From Arion vulgaris (taxonomy: Eukaryota > Mollusca > Gastropoda > Stylommatophora > Arionidae): DNA of 64,000 bases. The notes beneath the pieces are model-generated. The model searched no databases, was not told the DNA's origin, and was given only the letters and a program-made list of their open reading frames with translations. Shown here in pieces: positions 52,401 to 63,539 of the stretch; position 1 is the first letter of the stretch, and every line of letters begins with the position of its first letter. The stretch lies in the NCBI GenBank assembly GCA_020796225.1, contig CM036762.1:16730786-16794785 (forward strand), given 5' to 3'. The translations under genes and the position numbers were made by a program.

Positions 52401-55400
52401 CGGCATCTAGAAAAATAGAACCTACACAGATACTGTCCAGTCATTTTTGACCCTGGTTATTAGTTATATGAGGACATCATAGCACTCTAATTTGATAATT
52501 TGATCAAGTATTTGTTTTACATTCAATATTGGAGAAAACTGATGACTACTAAATGTTTGATCAAACTTTTGCCATGCTCAGCAAAATCTGAAATGCCAAA
52601 GGATTTTATCTTAACAGAAGATGATTTTACTTTATTTTTACTATTCCTTCTTGCCTTTCTGGATTCGGTCTAGTCTTCTAATGCCGACTTTTGTCACTTG
52701 TCAAAACATTTTTTTCTTTGATAGACCTTTTAACTTCTTCATTCTACCATGCTGTGTGTTTTCTGTGCATTTTTAACTTTTTAAACCCGCGGTTCTCTAT
52801 TGCTATATCCATGATACTGATTTTGAAGATTTGCCATTCTTTGTCTAGTTCTGTACTCCCTCTAGGTTGTTAAAGGCCGTTATGAATGCTCACTCAATTT
52901 AATTCATAGTTTCATTATTATTTAGTTATTCCTTATCTATTATTTCAATTTGTTGAGTAATCTACAACCTGCCTTGTTTTATATTTGGTTTGTGGAGCCA
53001 AAGTACCACTGATCTATGATCAGAGTCTAGTATTGCATTTGGGATGGCTGTAGCGTTTTTTATTCTTCATCTTTCACTCTTCTTTGCTAGTAGAAGGTTG
53101 ATCTGCTATGCTTGGTTAATATTATTCCATTTATACCAAGTCAATACCTGACTTCTTCTATGTTGGTAAAATGTGACAACTAGATCATGTTCTGCACATA
53201 GATTAAGCAGGTGCTCCCAAACACTTCACATCTTAATTCTTTCCACGCTTTAAGCCGCACACTGCGCCACGGCGGAAGTCCGTTGCATGCTATTAACCGC
53301 AAACTGCGCCATAGAGTTGCTTCCTTATAAGAAGTCTTTCTAGTTTTACTTCTACTACTTTTTAACCTTGTTATTCTATTTGGTTGTCCAGTTTTCTTCA
53401 ATTTAGTATATAATAATATATATATATGTTTATTTATTGACAAGTAGTTGGGTTCGTTTTTGTTGTTGTTGTTGTTGTTTTTTACCTCCCTTGAATTAAC
53501 TGCTTAAAACTTGATGAAATAACTGCGCATGGAAAGAGTTAATGCTACTACGTGCTGTGTGATTACCTTTGCCTTTGAACTAGGAATTTGCTATTTACAT
53601 TTGAACTAAAGACATATTTACCTTTGAAACTCATGATAAATACTTTTTAAGAAAACACACTCCTTTGCTGTATTCAGGTTCAGAGCACAAAGATACTTTT
53701 CTGGCTAGTCCAAGCAGTAAAGACTGTCTTTGTTCTGGGGGCTATTGTTGGAGTTGGTGTGACAACCTACAATGTTATAGTTGAGCATAGTCTAAAAACA
53801 TGCTTATTTCTCTGTTATCCGTAAGTACTTTGTATTACTTTCTACTTGCACCCACCTAATTTGTATGTGTTTTTCACTTCTGAAACATGCATTTTGAGAT
53901 CAGAAAGGGAGTATTTTGATCAATTCCTCCATAGATGATCATCTCTACAATGCTCAAAGACTAAAAGTCAAGTCCAGGATTAAGAAGCTACTAATCAGGG
54001 AACTGTTGTATATGGATGATTCTGCAATTAATTACAACCCACTCAGAAGAGAAATAATTTCTCTGAAAGATATATACTTACTAGTCTCTGTGGCTAAGTG
54101 GTTGAGCCCTTGCCTTGCTTCCCAAAGGCGGTGAGATTGAATCCAGACCACTCCATTCTGTTCACAAGTGTATTTTTTCCAGAGACCCCTAGGATTGTTG
54201 CTGAAGCTATGGAGTTCAGGCTTTGTGCTATACTCTCGGCATATGACTTGTCATTTTAACGGAGAGGGGCTGAGCCATATGGGGTAATACCTAGTGTAAT
54301 GAAGTCAATCCTTTGGCTTTAGACCCTATTTAGACTTACTGTGGTTTTTAAAAAAAAAGACATATTTGAATATATACAAATATATATATGGAACAGAACA
54401 TTAGGAAAGAAGGCGAGAGGAAGACCATGAAAAAGATGATTAGATGGCATAGCAGAATCCTGTGAAAGAGCAAAAATAACAATCGCCCAAGCCACCAGAA
54501 CAGCGCAAGACAAAAACAGAAAACCATGACACTGGGCAACATCCCGGTAGCAGTGTGACGACAAAAGAAGAAGAAGATACTAATATGGAAATCTCTTGTG
54601 GTAGCCTTATATCAAGCGGGACATGAGGGGGATATAGATATATTATATTAATGTACAAGAGCCATCGTGGTGTCTATGGCCTAGGGGATAGTGACTCGGT
54701 CTATTAACCCTGACGTCCTGAGTTCGAATCACGCTGTGGACAATTTGGTTGTAAATTGTTTAGAGTGGATTTTTACAAAAGGACGATGGCACCACCGTTC
54801 AGAAAGCAATGGCAAACTACTGAACGAATAATGCCTAGAAAAATCACAAACAGCGTTTAAAAGCTGGGGTTGATTTGCAAAGTCCTCTAAAGGATATGCA
54901 ATTAACTTTAACTTTTACAAGAGCAATCAGCAGGCATAAGACTGTAATCTTCTGAAAGATTCACATATTTATTGTACCTGAAGTATATAAAGTTGGTTTT
55001 GTTAATGAAAACAAACAAAAGAAAATAATAACATTGGAACTTGATCAGCATAGTCAAAATAAATATATACTTCTGATTTGAAATGCATGTTTTCCTAAAT
55101 ATTGATACAAAAAAATAAAAACAAACATGATAAATTGTTAATCATTCTTTTCTTTAATCCTGTTTTGCCTCACAGTGTCAGGATCAGAAGAGATTTCTAG
55201 AACTGGCTTTTGTGTGTGCTTTATACTTAGTTGGCGTGATGTTAACCACATCACCCATTGTGTGCCAACTGTCAAGGAAAAATACGGGCCTAACACTATA
55301 TTACCTAACCTATATACCACATGGTATGAAAAGGATTCCTTTACTCTTTTTTTCTTATCTGTAAATCATGTTTTTTTCACCGCTCTGTTACTTCTGAGGT

Positions 55401-58400
55401 TCCCCTTATGTGCAAACAGCTTTTTGCTTTGTATCCACTATATTGGCGTATCATTGCTCTTTGAGGCACACTGTAAGTTGGTAAGTTGCTTATGTAGCTA
55501 AATCGTTTAGTTTGTGTTTTTTTTAATGTTCAGTACTGATGTTGTACACAAATTTTACCTGATGTTTTCATTTCTAAACCAGTCTCTTGATATGCCCAAC
55601 ATTCTTCATGGACACTTCATCTCTGTTTTAGTTTTCTTCTATCGCTTGATGTCGGCGTCCAAATTTGGCACTGATAGCATAATGTTGGGATAAAGATTGT
55701 GTTGAACAATGCTCTTTTTGTGTTCATGGTGACTTGTTTGCATATCAAAATTGGTGCTATCTGTCCTATGATTTGATTGGCTTTATTGTATATATATGAT
55801 TGTTAACCAGTAACCAATCTTTATGTTCAATTTCAGAGCAGTTATTTACTTAGTCATGTTTGGTTTCTCTGTGAAACCTCTATATCAGCGATACCAAGCC
55901 TGGCCCAGGCCAGCCATAAACATGGATAGGCAGGCAGGCCCTCAGAGATTAAAAGTAAAAGTGAGTTCCACAAGATTTTATTTTCAGTGCTTACTTAATA
56001 CGAGGATCTCTCTGGCTACATGGTTAAGTTGTTTGCTTTGCATTTTGATGGTCATGGATTCATATCTAGACTGCTCCACTCTGTTTATAAGTGCACTTTT
56101 TTCTATAGAACCTTAGGATTGTTTCTGGAGCTACAGGAGAGTTCAAGCTTAGTACAATATTATCAGGTGGAATATAATTTCTTCTGAGATTGACCGAGTC
56201 ATATGTAGAAAACTTGATCCAAGTCAAACCTTTATCTTTAGTCCATTCTATTTTAGATTTAGTTGCACCACTTCTGCTCTCAAGTGTAAAAATTTGCCAA
56301 GTGGAACAGCATGCAACTGTCAAATGTTTTTGTTCTGACCTGGGTCAGTGCTAGTCCCCAATTGTTCATCGACTGTTTGATATTGTTAATATAAAATAAA
56401 ATTTCCTGTAGCCTTTTCATACCATACAGTATAGGGTGCCTGTCACTTTAGGAGAATCAGTTCTTTTCCTCATATGTGGAACGTCCAGTTGTAGATAGAT
56501 AGAAAGTCTATATATAGATAGATATATAGGATGCTAGGACTGAAGATTGTCATTATTGTATACAAGTTAGTAAAAGTAAAGGAACCCTTTCATACCTCGT
56601 GGTATATAGGTCAATACAGTGTTAGGCCTGTATTTTTCATTGACCGTCGGCACACGATAGATGATGTGGTCAGCATCACGCCGGCCGCCTTTACTTTCCC
56701 AGAGCATGTCTGGTACCCAGTTGAGGCTGGGTCGACCTGAGAGCCGCCGTGGTCGGGAAAATTCCACGCACATTGCGGGAGCTGAACCCAGACCACCAGC
56801 CTTGCGAGCGAGTTCACTAACAACTACGCTACAGCGGCTCTCAATAGTCGCTGTATACAAGTTAGCAGGTACAAAATAATTTTGTGTTGAAATGTGTATT
56901 AGAACTTTCTTATGTATATAAAATATATACTTGCATTAATTAGGATGATGCTCCACTTGGCCATACTTGTGCTTTAGTTCCTGACATCGTCAGGGAGGAG
57001 GTTGATACGCTGAAGAAAGATTTCAACACTCGACTCAAGCAGATCCTCTTTAACTCGCTCACCACCTCTTTTTATGCCACAGGTGTTCCTGTTTGGTTCT
57101 CACAGGTAAAAGATAATATTTTTGCAATCACTTAATTTTTATCAATTATTTCTTTGCAGAATAATAATTTTAAAATGTAGTTTTAAAATCCTTTTCATTG
57201 CCTGTTTTTACTTTTCCGTAAATTATAATCTAATCATTTACACTTTCCAGCATTTTGGTAGCATAATTTCTTCAAACCTCTCTGTACTAGGTATTCCACT
57301 GAAATGATCATTTTTTTCATTATACAGCATCTACCAAGTCCTATCACTTCATATATATTAATTAATCATTGTTAGACAACATTTATACAAATATGGGTTC
57401 TTGCTTGCAACTATAATTTAACTCACAGTTTGCTCATGCTCTTTTCTTCATTCTGACTATCTAGTAATAATATTGTGGGAGTGGGATGTAAAGTATGAAG
57501 TATAATACTCTCTGGATCACCCTTAGACTGATGTACCAGATTTCCCATAAATCTCATTCATGTGGAAATCTGATTCATGCAGTCTTAGCATGGGTGGGTT
57601 TCGTCACATCTTCAGCGCCATTTGGAGCTCTGGTACTTATCCTTCAGCGATGTGTCCAGTTTTAGCCAGCATTTACTGGGTTCGCTCTCCGTCAGCCCTT
57701 GGCTGTCCCAGCCGACCTGCAAGGCAGCAGGTTGAAGTATAATACAAGTTTCATCACTTCCTCAAACTGATAGCACTTCTTCTTTTATCGTCATCACACT
57801 GCTACCATGTTGTTGCCCATTGTTTTCTGTTTTTGTCTTGCGCTGTTCTGGTGGCTTGGGGATAGTTATTTTTGCTTTTTGACAGGATTCTGCTATGCAA
57901 TCTAACCATCTCTTTCATGGTCTTCCTCTCACCTTCTTACCTGATGTTCTGATATAAACTGACAGCACAGAGGAAATATATGTCAAGAAAAGTTAGACGT
58001 TGACTGCAGTAAAACCCTATACCAATGACAACAGAAAGAAAACATAAATTATTGCAAGGAAGTAGGGCTGGACATCATCAACAAAATGGGTGTTTCAACC
58101 AGTGAGCCATTGGAACCATCAGCATGCATGCTTATCAGTATCTGAGAGTGGGATAGTTGAGTGCTTGTGAGTTCTATGGGTTTACTTAAGAGTTATGTGG
58201 GTCTGCTAAGAATTCTGTAGATGTGCTCTGAGTTCTTTTTGTCTGGTAATGATATACAAGGGAACAGGTAGACTGCAGTTCTATGTAAGCCAAGATGAAA
58301 TCTTAAAATCAAATTTTAAAAAGAAACCTTTATGTTGACCTATAGGCCTCAATCAAGGTACAAACAAACAAACAAAATACTACTTCTTCAAACGCTCCAT

Positions 58401-61400
58401 ATTGACCACTTGTTAAACCATTCTTTGTGATTTGTATGTGATCTCAGCCTAAGAGCGATTGTATATTGTGCCAGTTATGCGCATACAAGTAGGCCAGTAC
58501 ATCTGATTTATGCAACGCTTTTTATTTATTAGGTAGCTTCCTAGGCCCCTACCTCAGTCGTCTCTTACAACATGCTTTGTAGGTCACAGTATTACTGTTC
58601 TTTACTCCCCTTGTGAGCCACGGCACCACACAAGCGGTGTCAAATCTGATTATCAGGTATAACATTATGTGGGACAAATTAGTATGCATACTCTTTGACA
58701 TCTGCTGAGGAAGACTGAGAACCTATGGATCTGTCCTGAAGTTCTATGACATTTTTCAATAGCTAAATCTAATTGGTTATAGAGATCATCAGAGCTGACT
58801 CATGCTCAGTTGTTATAATAGTGTTATATAAAAATCTAGCATTCTAAATATCATAGTCAAGTATTTCTTTATCTTTTGTATTCACTTTTAGATATAAATA
58901 ATTTTAAGGAAAGTATTTTTTTTGGTGGATACCTTTTTTATGCCTCAATGTATATTGGGTAATACGGTGTAAGGCCCATATTTTACACTTGACTGTCGGC
59001 ACAAGATGGATGGTGTGGTTAACATCAAGCCAGCCGCCTTCTGAGCGCTTTTTCTGGTACACAATTAAGGCTGGGTCGACCTGAGAGCTGCTACGGTCGG
59101 AAAAATATTCCTACTGCCCACTGTAGAATTGAACCCAAACCACTAGCCGAAGAAGAGAGTTCACTAACAACTGCGGCTCTATCGGAAAGTAGTGGTCAGC
59201 CTAAATCAGTGATTGATTTTAAGTCATTTCTGTTGGTTTTTTTAATGATCTATTATTTTAATAATAAGAAAAATCTGGCCAGCAATGGCGGAATGTGGGA
59301 GGGCCATTCAGAATCAGGACTGTTTGATTCTGGATACGACTTTGCTAGCGCATTTCCACCATGTTTGGTTGGTATTTTCCGGTTTCGTTTGCAGAGCTAC
59401 TGAGTTTGTGCTTGAGCAATGCTGTGATCTATGAATGTTACATGGAATGCTTTTTGCTGTGTCAACCGTCCGTTTGTTGTGTGTATTCAGAAAATGGCGG
59501 ACAGTGGTTATGACGAACCAACTCAATCTGCCGTATGCAGTGATACTGCATGTGCAGAAAGCTGGATTTTGTCGTGATTGATGTTCTCTTCAACATGAAT
59601 TGCAACTCAAGTGATGAACAGTTTTATGTTGACACTTTTAGCGACGGCCATATGCATTTATGCGGGGCAGGTTGCTTTTTTGTAGCAGTACAGCTATTTC
59701 ATTCTGGAATTAGCTCACACAGTGTGGCACAGGAGACAGTTCACAGTTGTTAGCATTTCTTATGATTTTTGTTGGCACAGGAATGGAGCAATTATGGGGT
59801 GACCTGTTTCAGTGAAGTTGGAACCGTACATATGAAATTTTAATGGGCAGGTTCCTACATAGATGATTGTTGTTGAGAGTGACACCATATCTAAAAGTTA
59901 TTGTATTATTAATATTATTAACATTACATGTTATAAACTTCCTATATTTTAACCTAATATTAACATCTTAACAATATTGCATGAAGAATGCTCACAGTAA
60001 TTGCGAAGCTTGTTGGGTAAGTGGTTCATTGAAGTTGAGAACTGTTTACCTGTGTTGTCTCTTCCAGTTCTATATGTTTTAAACGTGCTCTTATTTTGCA
60101 CTCAGTGTTGTCAGTTTTTATTTTGGTTGTTTGTTATATTAAAGATCGGTGTTCTCCGTTTTTGTATATTGGGGCGTAACAAACTAATGACTGAAGACGC
60201 GAGCGCAGTGTAGCAAATCGCAATAATAATAAAGTAATAATAATAGTAGCATGAGTAAAAAAAATAAAAACAGATGAAAACTTAATCATGACTAAACAAA
60301 TAATTTAACCAAAAAATATTGTGTTTGCGGAAAAATCAGAAAAACTGTTATTAATAAATACTTTAAAGAAAAATATTCCGATTAGCTTTAAAGTTGGTGA
60401 GTAAAATTATATTGAGAAAATAACACGTGTTATTCTGTAAGAAAATAATTTTGCACTATGTTGTACTTTGTAAAACTATTGTGTTGTTAAATAGTTGTGC
60501 AATATTTATTACCTGTATGTTTTGTGCAATGTTTAAAGCTGTAGTGCAATATTTAAAGCTGTAGTGCAATATTTATAGCTGTAAATTTCAGTGTGCAATA
60601 TTTACAGCTGTAAATTGTGTCATACACTATTTGTAGCCAATATTTATAACTAAGTTTCATTGTGCAATATTTATAACTAAGTTTCATTGAGCAATATTTA
60701 TAGCTATAAGTTTCATTGTGCAATTTTTATAGCTGTTTCTTTGTGCAATATTTATAGCTGTAAGTTTTTTTGTGCAGTATATATAGCTGTAAGTTTTTTT
60801 GTGCAAGAGTTATAACTAAGTTTAATTGTGCAATATTTATAGCTGTATATTTGCTGTTTCATGTTGTTCTCTAGTAACCAAGAGATAAGTAAAAAAACAA
60901 AAAAAACATACTTAGTTGCTCCTATTTTACTCTCAGGTATAAAAATTCACCATAGAGGCATGTGACACATTTCTATTGTTTCTTTTGTGATCTCATTCCA
61001 GTCTTATCTCAAATCCTGCATTACTATCAAATGATATTGTCAAAGCCAGCTTTGGGCAATCCTAGCTCTTGTTTTCCAGTGTTTGTCACAGCAGTCAATC
61101 TTCTCCCATTGTGTAGATAAGACTCAACCTCCATAGATGAGTCTGTTTCATTCAGGTCTGAAAAGATTGATTGGCCCTTTAAGCCACACCTTTTTTTAAA
61201 AAGAGATTGGTCTTTTAAACCATAAGCATTATGAAGAGATTGGACCATTAACTCTTATAGGGTGGGTCTACTGAATATGTCATTTTAATATGGAAACCAG
61301 TAGTCATTGTGTATACTAAGAGTTAGCCATAAGTTTTAATGAAAAGATTGAACATTTAAGCCATAAGTTTAAAATATAATAATTCAATTTCCAACAATGG

Positions 61401-63139
61401 TTAAACTTGAAAGAGAAAAATTCAGGATTTAGTTTACCATATGGTTGAAAGTAGGTTAGTGTATATAATTATAAAAAGTAAAAAAAAAAGTGTACCGTAG
61501 TACAATGCATGTTTCATCCAACTGTACACTTCTTCTTTGTGTCGAATGTTTTAATATAATGTTGTCATTTTATCTTTCTCGTTGCATGAGTTAACTGATA
61601 TATCATAGTTTCAACGATGTGATATTGGGAATTGATAAATTTGACGTTAAATGTCATGCGAGTTGAGGGAATATCGGCAATGGTACAATCTTGAGATAAG
61701 GAATTTTGGATCAAAAGGGGGCATGTATTGGCTGGAACCTCCTCAAGGATATGATCTTGACAAGGAAGTTGGAATAAAATATGACATGTGTTTGCTCTGA
61801 CCTCTGCAAGGATGCATTCTTGTGACTGAAGAAATTTGATATGGGGTAGATGACATGTTTAACCAGTGAGTTACTGGAAATATCGGCATGCATGCTTTTC
61901 ATCATCTACCGAAAGAGATGGTATCACTGTTTCTGTGGCGAAGTGGTTACGCCTTTCCTTGCATTCTGAAAGTTGTCGGTTCAAATCAGAACCACACTGT
62001 TCTACTCATTTTTTCCAGAGTGCTTTAGTAGGGTTGCCAGAGTTATGGAGTTTGTGCTTTTTGCAATACTCTTGACAGGTGTGTGTCATTTTTGCAGAGA
62101 CAGACCGACCCATGTGGGGAAGCCCAGTGCACTGAAATAAACACTTCATCTTTAAATCCCTTATAGACTTAGTCCACTACTAAATATTGCCTACTTTGAA
62201 CATAATTTTGCTTCTTGGAGATAGATGTTACATAGATGATAAATCAGTGCTATTATACAGTAGTGAATGCTGGAAAATGACCCAACACATAATACACAAG
62301 TTGGAGACATTTCAGAATAAAAGAATCCTGCAAATATTTTGGCCAAATATAGTTACAAATGAGGAACTTTTGAAACGAACAGACTGCATCATCCTGGGAG
62401 ACCATCATTAAGAGATGAGATGGAGGTGGTTTGGATATGTATGTCATATGCCAGTGGCTAGGACAGCTCTCAGATGGACAGCAGATGGGAAGAGAAGGCC
62501 TGGATGCCCAAAGGAAACATGGAGAAGAACGGTGGAGAGAGAGTTCGAGTGTGACCTGACGTGGGAGACGGTTGGTAGAAAGGCAGCAGAACTGCAACAG
62601 TGGAGGTCTCTTGTGGAAGCCTTATGTGTCAATCGGGACACGAAGAGGTAAAATTTATTAGAAAAGATTAAAAATAAAATTACTACAAAATATCTTCAAA
62701 ATTACATCGAGAACCTTCACCAGTGCTATGGAGTTTGTGCACTGCAGCTGAAATCTACCTGTGTAAGAAAGATCGGAGCACACATGGTTACTCACCGAAG
62801 TGCAATGATGATGATTCTATCAATCATTAAAATAAACACAATTCAACTCATAAATTGTCAACTCTATGAGATGTGGTAAATCGGTATTATTGTTTGTGAG
62901 TAAATGATAAATAAAATGCATATTATCATTACATTTGACTTGTTTTACATCTAGAACACCCTGTACTATGATTCCTGGTGGATGTGGCAGCATGTCTGTT
63001 TGACATGGTTGAGTGCTCTACTCATGCTGACCTCCCATTTTCTTCCACCTCACTACCTCCACCTTCTACACAAGAGTGCCAGACACCTTGGACGATGGCA
63101 GAGAATTGAGGCCAGACATACTCATGTTCCGTACAATGC
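46350..63139 (+). CDS. TMEM39: TMEM39 family ER membrane protein, 5' seven exons
   Basis: Multi-pass ER protein. Characterised relatives (TMEM39A in mammals, TMEM-39 in C. elegans) act in COPII-dependent ER export, e.g. of the SAC1 phosphatase and of collagen. Exons: 46350-46435, 49316-49529, 51397-51479, 53678-53820, 55837-55960, 56944-57105, 62955-63139. Signatures are MPGGRR at the start, QYINLYKTVWW (80-90), NFYLIDFYL, REEVDTLKKDFNTRLKQILF and LHLLHKSARHLGRWQRIE. About 332 residues are present; family members have about 480-490, so the C-terminal third lies beyond the window. All phases agree except exon 3, which is one base short and contains an in-frame TAA. This may be a sequence error or a real lesion. 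Confidence 0.92.
46440..47110. other. TMEM39: TMEM39 intron 1 start, nothing recognised
   Basis: Unique-looking AT-rich sequence between exon 1 and the first SINE of the intron. Could hold regulatory elements; none identified. Confidence 0.5.
47113..47345 (+). mobile_element. SINE family A copy
   Basis: GGGTCTCTATTTGCAAAGTG, GTGGGTTCAAATCCGGATT, ending GAAGTCAGTCCTTCGCCTTT; older and more diverged. Confidence 0.75.
47757..47973. mobile_element. TTAA-flanked MITE, 217 bp
   Basis: TTAACCCTTTAGCTGCTA … TAGCAGCGAAAGGGTTAA: 18-bp inverted ends with one mismatch between TTAA target sites. Looks piggyBac-type; no coding capacity. Confidence 0.75.
48655..48830 (+). pseudogene. LINE C-terminal fragment
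   Basis: 'FGHLIKMQEH…IPAQALYQHRSDTRTRGHPK' : the GHL-R…R-R-RG-PK signature of a non-LTR element end, with stops. Confidence 0.5.
48880..49200 (+). pseudogene. LINE 3' fragment
   Basis: Frame: MRKLKYFGQIKRHEGLEKTI, MEAGIPAKRIRGRSYCIEKM. Plus-strand relative of 3170-3480 and 34580-34950. Confidence 0.6.
49316..49529 (+). CDS. TMEM39: TMEM39 exon 2: first membrane helix
   Basis: Residues 29-100. Begins GHGPDDRDGNVIPLASMVVL, then HLPDIPGDCNLYFECMLFVF, the hydrophobic helix GIIMMCL and QYINLYKTVWWLPQS. The last motif is nearly identical to TMEM39A (QYINIYKTVWWYP). Acceptor TAACTTCTAG, donor TTG|GTATGA. Confidence 0.95.
49765..50028 (-). mobile_element. SINE family C copy
   Basis: Reverse, CTTCTCCTTCTTCTTTGCGT to GGGCCCGGTAATCACTCGGG, complete. 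Confidence 0.85.
50342..50603. mobile_element. Tc1/mariner-type MITE, 262 bp
   Basis: 24-bp terminal inverted repeats with one mismatch: left TACAGGGTGTCCAAGATAAA(AGTA), right the reverse complement at 50580-50603. A CAGGGTGTYC start next to TA is typical of mariner-like ends. No transposase; an open frame through it (50135-50422) is incidental. Confidence 0.75.
51397..51479 (+). CDS. TMEM39: TMEM39 exon 3, one base short (frameshift/stop)
   Basis: From acceptor ATTTTCAG the entry frame reads NFYLIDFYLVGLISLILA, matching LNFHLIDYHLAAFITVMLA of TMEM39A, then TAA at 51460-51462. Exon 4 starts in phase 0, yet this exon is 83 nt. Reading back from donor GAG|GTAAGT in the required frame gives LLLICFVQE, which aligns with LVWALISE of the family. 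So one base appears missing near GGCAACCTG (about 51448-51456). Either an assembly/read error or a genuine inactivating deletion. Confidence 0.85.
51937..52209 (-). mobile_element. SINE family H with 13-bp target duplication
   Basis: Reverse strand starts GAGAGCCGCTGTAGCGCAGT (tRNA-like), GTCTGGGTTCAGCTGCCG (B-box-like), body TCGACCCAGCCTCAACTGG, ending AAAGGGTTCCTTTACTTTTT. Flanked by CACCTCCTTGTGG at 51924-51936 and 52210-52222. Confidence 0.85.
52350..53230. other. TMEM39: TMEM39 intron 3, no clear feature
   Basis: T-rich, possibly an old LINE in reverse (ATTCCTTCTTGCCTTTCTGG, GTCTAGTATTGCATTTGGGA), too decayed to call. Confidence 0.35.
53233..53542. mobile_element. TTAA-flanked MITE, 310 bp
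   Basis: TTAATTCTTTCCACGC … GCGCATGGAAAGAGTTAA inverted ends between TTAA sites; same family as 29249-29629. Contains (GTT)n at 53460-53480 and an (AT)n run. Ends about 135 bp before exon 4. Confidence 0.7.
53678..53820 (+). CDS. TMEM39: TMEM39 exon 4: membrane helices
   Basis: Reads VQSTKILFWLVQAVKTVFVL, GAIVGVGVTTYNVIVEHSLK, TCLFLCYP: a hydrophobic helix followed by the 'S-LNLLFLGYP' region of TMEM39A. Acceptor CTGTATTCAG, donor CC|GTAAGT (phase 2). Frame and length are unambiguous from both neighbours. Confidence 0.9.
54083..54335 (+). mobile_element. SINE family A copy
   Basis: GTCTCTGTGGCTAAGTGGTT to GAAGTCAATCCTTTGGCTTT. Full length with a degraded B-box (GTGAGATTGAATCC). Confidence 0.85.
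54385..54577 (+). pseudogene. LINE 3' fragment
   Basis: Frame: KKARGRP-KKMIRWHSRIL…; shares ACACTGGGCAAC-CGGTAGCAGTGTGA and a GAAGAAGAAG tail with 11000-11430. Confidence 0.55.
54662..54925 (+). mobile_element. SINE family J copy
   Basis: CCATCGTGGTGTCTATGGCC, TGAGTTCGAATCACGCTGTG (B-box), CCGTTCAGAAAGCAATGGCA, ending GGATATGCAATTAACTTTAA. Most complete copy; tRNA-derived. Confidence 0.75.
55150..55640 (-). pseudogene. LINE fragment with nested SINE H piece
   Basis: Reverse LINE end as at 5165-5370 (CTTTAATCCTGTTTTGCCTC … TCATTGCTCTTTGAGGCACA), interrupted at about 55225-55345 by a plus-strand family H 3' part (TGGCGTGATGTTAACCACAT … ACCACATGGTATGAAAAGGA). Confidence 0.65.
55837..55960 (+). 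CDS. TMEM39: TMEM39 exon 5
   Basis: Encodes AVIYLVMFGFSVKPLYQRYQ, AWPRPAINMDRQAGPQRLKVK: end of a membrane helix and the start of the large loop, which is the least conserved part of the family. Acceptor CAATTTCAG, donor AAA|GTGAGT, phase 0 out. Confidence 0.88.
56003..56255 (+). mobile_element. SINE family A copy
   Basis: GGATCTCTCTGGCTACATGG start and TTTAGTCC end; diverged, B-box destroyed. Begins about 43 bp past the exon 5 donor of TMEM39. Confidence 0.65.
56571..56851 (-). mobile_element. SINE family H with 14-bp target duplication
   Basis: Complete; flanked by TGTATACAAGTTAG at 56557-56570 and 56852-56865. About 95% like the copy at 51937-52209 by eye. Both look recent. Confidence 0.85.
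56944..57105 (+). CDS. TMEM39: TMEM39 exon 6
   Basis: Fifty-four codons, phase 0 at both ends: DDAPLGHTCALVPDIVREEV, DTLKKDFNTRLKQILFNSLT, TSFYATGVPVWFSQ. Matches the TMEM39A segment [40 protein letters not shown]. Acceptor TTAATTAG, donor CAG|GTAAAA. Confidence 0.95.
57775..57960 (-). pseudogene. LINE 3' fragment
   Basis: Reverse of the 11000-11430 and 54385-54577 lineage: CTTCTTCTTTTATCGTCATC, CACTGCTACCATGTTG … GGTCTTCCTCTCACC. Confidence 0.6.
58382..58640 (-). mobile_element. SINE family B copy
   Basis: Reverse: CTTCTTCAAACGCTCCATAT to GCACCACACAAGCGGTG, full length. Confidence 0.8.
58960..59175 (-). mobile_element. SINE family H, diverged
   Basis: TAAGGCCCATATTTTACACT … GGCTGGGTCGACCTGAGAGC … CGAGAGTTCACTAACAACTG-like ends; lacks the last bases and has more substitutions. 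Confidence 0.7.
59278..59845 (-). repeat. Unclassified dispersed repeat, full inverted copy
   Basis: Reverse complement of 3530-4075: GCCAGCAATGGCGGAATGTG … GAAGTTGGAACCGTACATAT. Sense frame from AAAATGGCGGACAGTGG reads [27 protein letters not shown], stop; an overlapping frame reads [20 protein letters not shown]…HMHLCGAGCF. Confidence 0.6.
60460..60860 (+). repeat. Degenerate tandem repeat, about 30-bp units
   Basis: Roughly a dozen units built on GTGCAATATTTATAGCTGTAAGTTTCATT, unit length varying from 25 to 35 bp. AT-rich; no frame. Confidence 0.75.
60870..61920. other. TMEM39: TMEM39 intron 6, nothing recognised
   Basis: AT-rich sequence with internal near-repeats of GAGATTGG…TTAAACCATAAG (61150-61370). 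No gene or named repeat seen. Confidence 0.4.
61924..62172 (+). mobile_element. SINE family A copy
   Basis: CACTGTTTCTGTGGCGAAGT, GTCGGTTCAAATCAGAACC, ending TTCATCTTTAAATCCC. Confidence 0.75.
62215..62660 (+). pseudogene. LINE C-terminal fragment
   Basis: Frame 1: LLYSSECWKMTQHIIHKLET, FQNKRILQIFW (end of RT); frame 2: RWRWFGYVCHMPVARTALRW, GKRRPGCPKETWRRTVEREF, WETVGRKAAELQQWRSLVEA. A one-base shift at about 62410 and stops. Confidence 0.75.
62955..63139 (+). CDS. TMEM39: TMEM39 exon 7 (last in window)
   Basis: Encodes NTLYYDSWWMWQHVCLTWLS, ALLMLTSHFLPPHYLHLLHK, SARHLGRWQRIEARHTHVPYN. LLHKSAxHLGxWQxIE is a hallmark of TMEM39A/B. Acceptor TACATCTAG, donor GC|GTAAGA in phase 2. No further exon is visible to the end of the window. 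Confidence 0.95.
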
Positions 63140-63209
63140 GTAAGATATGTCATACATACATTTTAAGTTGATTATGTTATGTGGGATGTTGATAATGACA
63201 TGCATTTTT

Positions 63210-63405
63210 TGGGGGGGATTCAGAAGCACTTTTTCAGCTCTTGGCTCGGTGCCATGGACATCGTAACTCTTTGGTTTGATGCCACGAATACCATAAATCT
63301 GGAGAACCTGTGGCTTTTCTGCCAGCCCGCAGAATTGAACCGCACTCACAGGGGACTTGTCATCCATCGTCCAAAGCGCTATGAACACGTTGGGCAGTCG
63401 GGCAA
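63210..63405 (-). mobile_element. tRNA-derived SINE family D
   Basis: Reverse: TTGGGGGGGATTCAGAAGCA to GCGCTATGAACACGTTGGGC, about 70 bp after TMEM39 exon 7. Confidence 0.75.
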
Positions 63406-63539
63406 TGACATATAAAAAGAATTGTCTGCTTACTGACATACTTTTACTTAATTGCTCCTATGTTACAATGTGTTGTATGATGTGTGCATAGATATCTTCA
63501 CTTTTACATTGTGATATAAGGTTGCTCATGTAAGGATGT

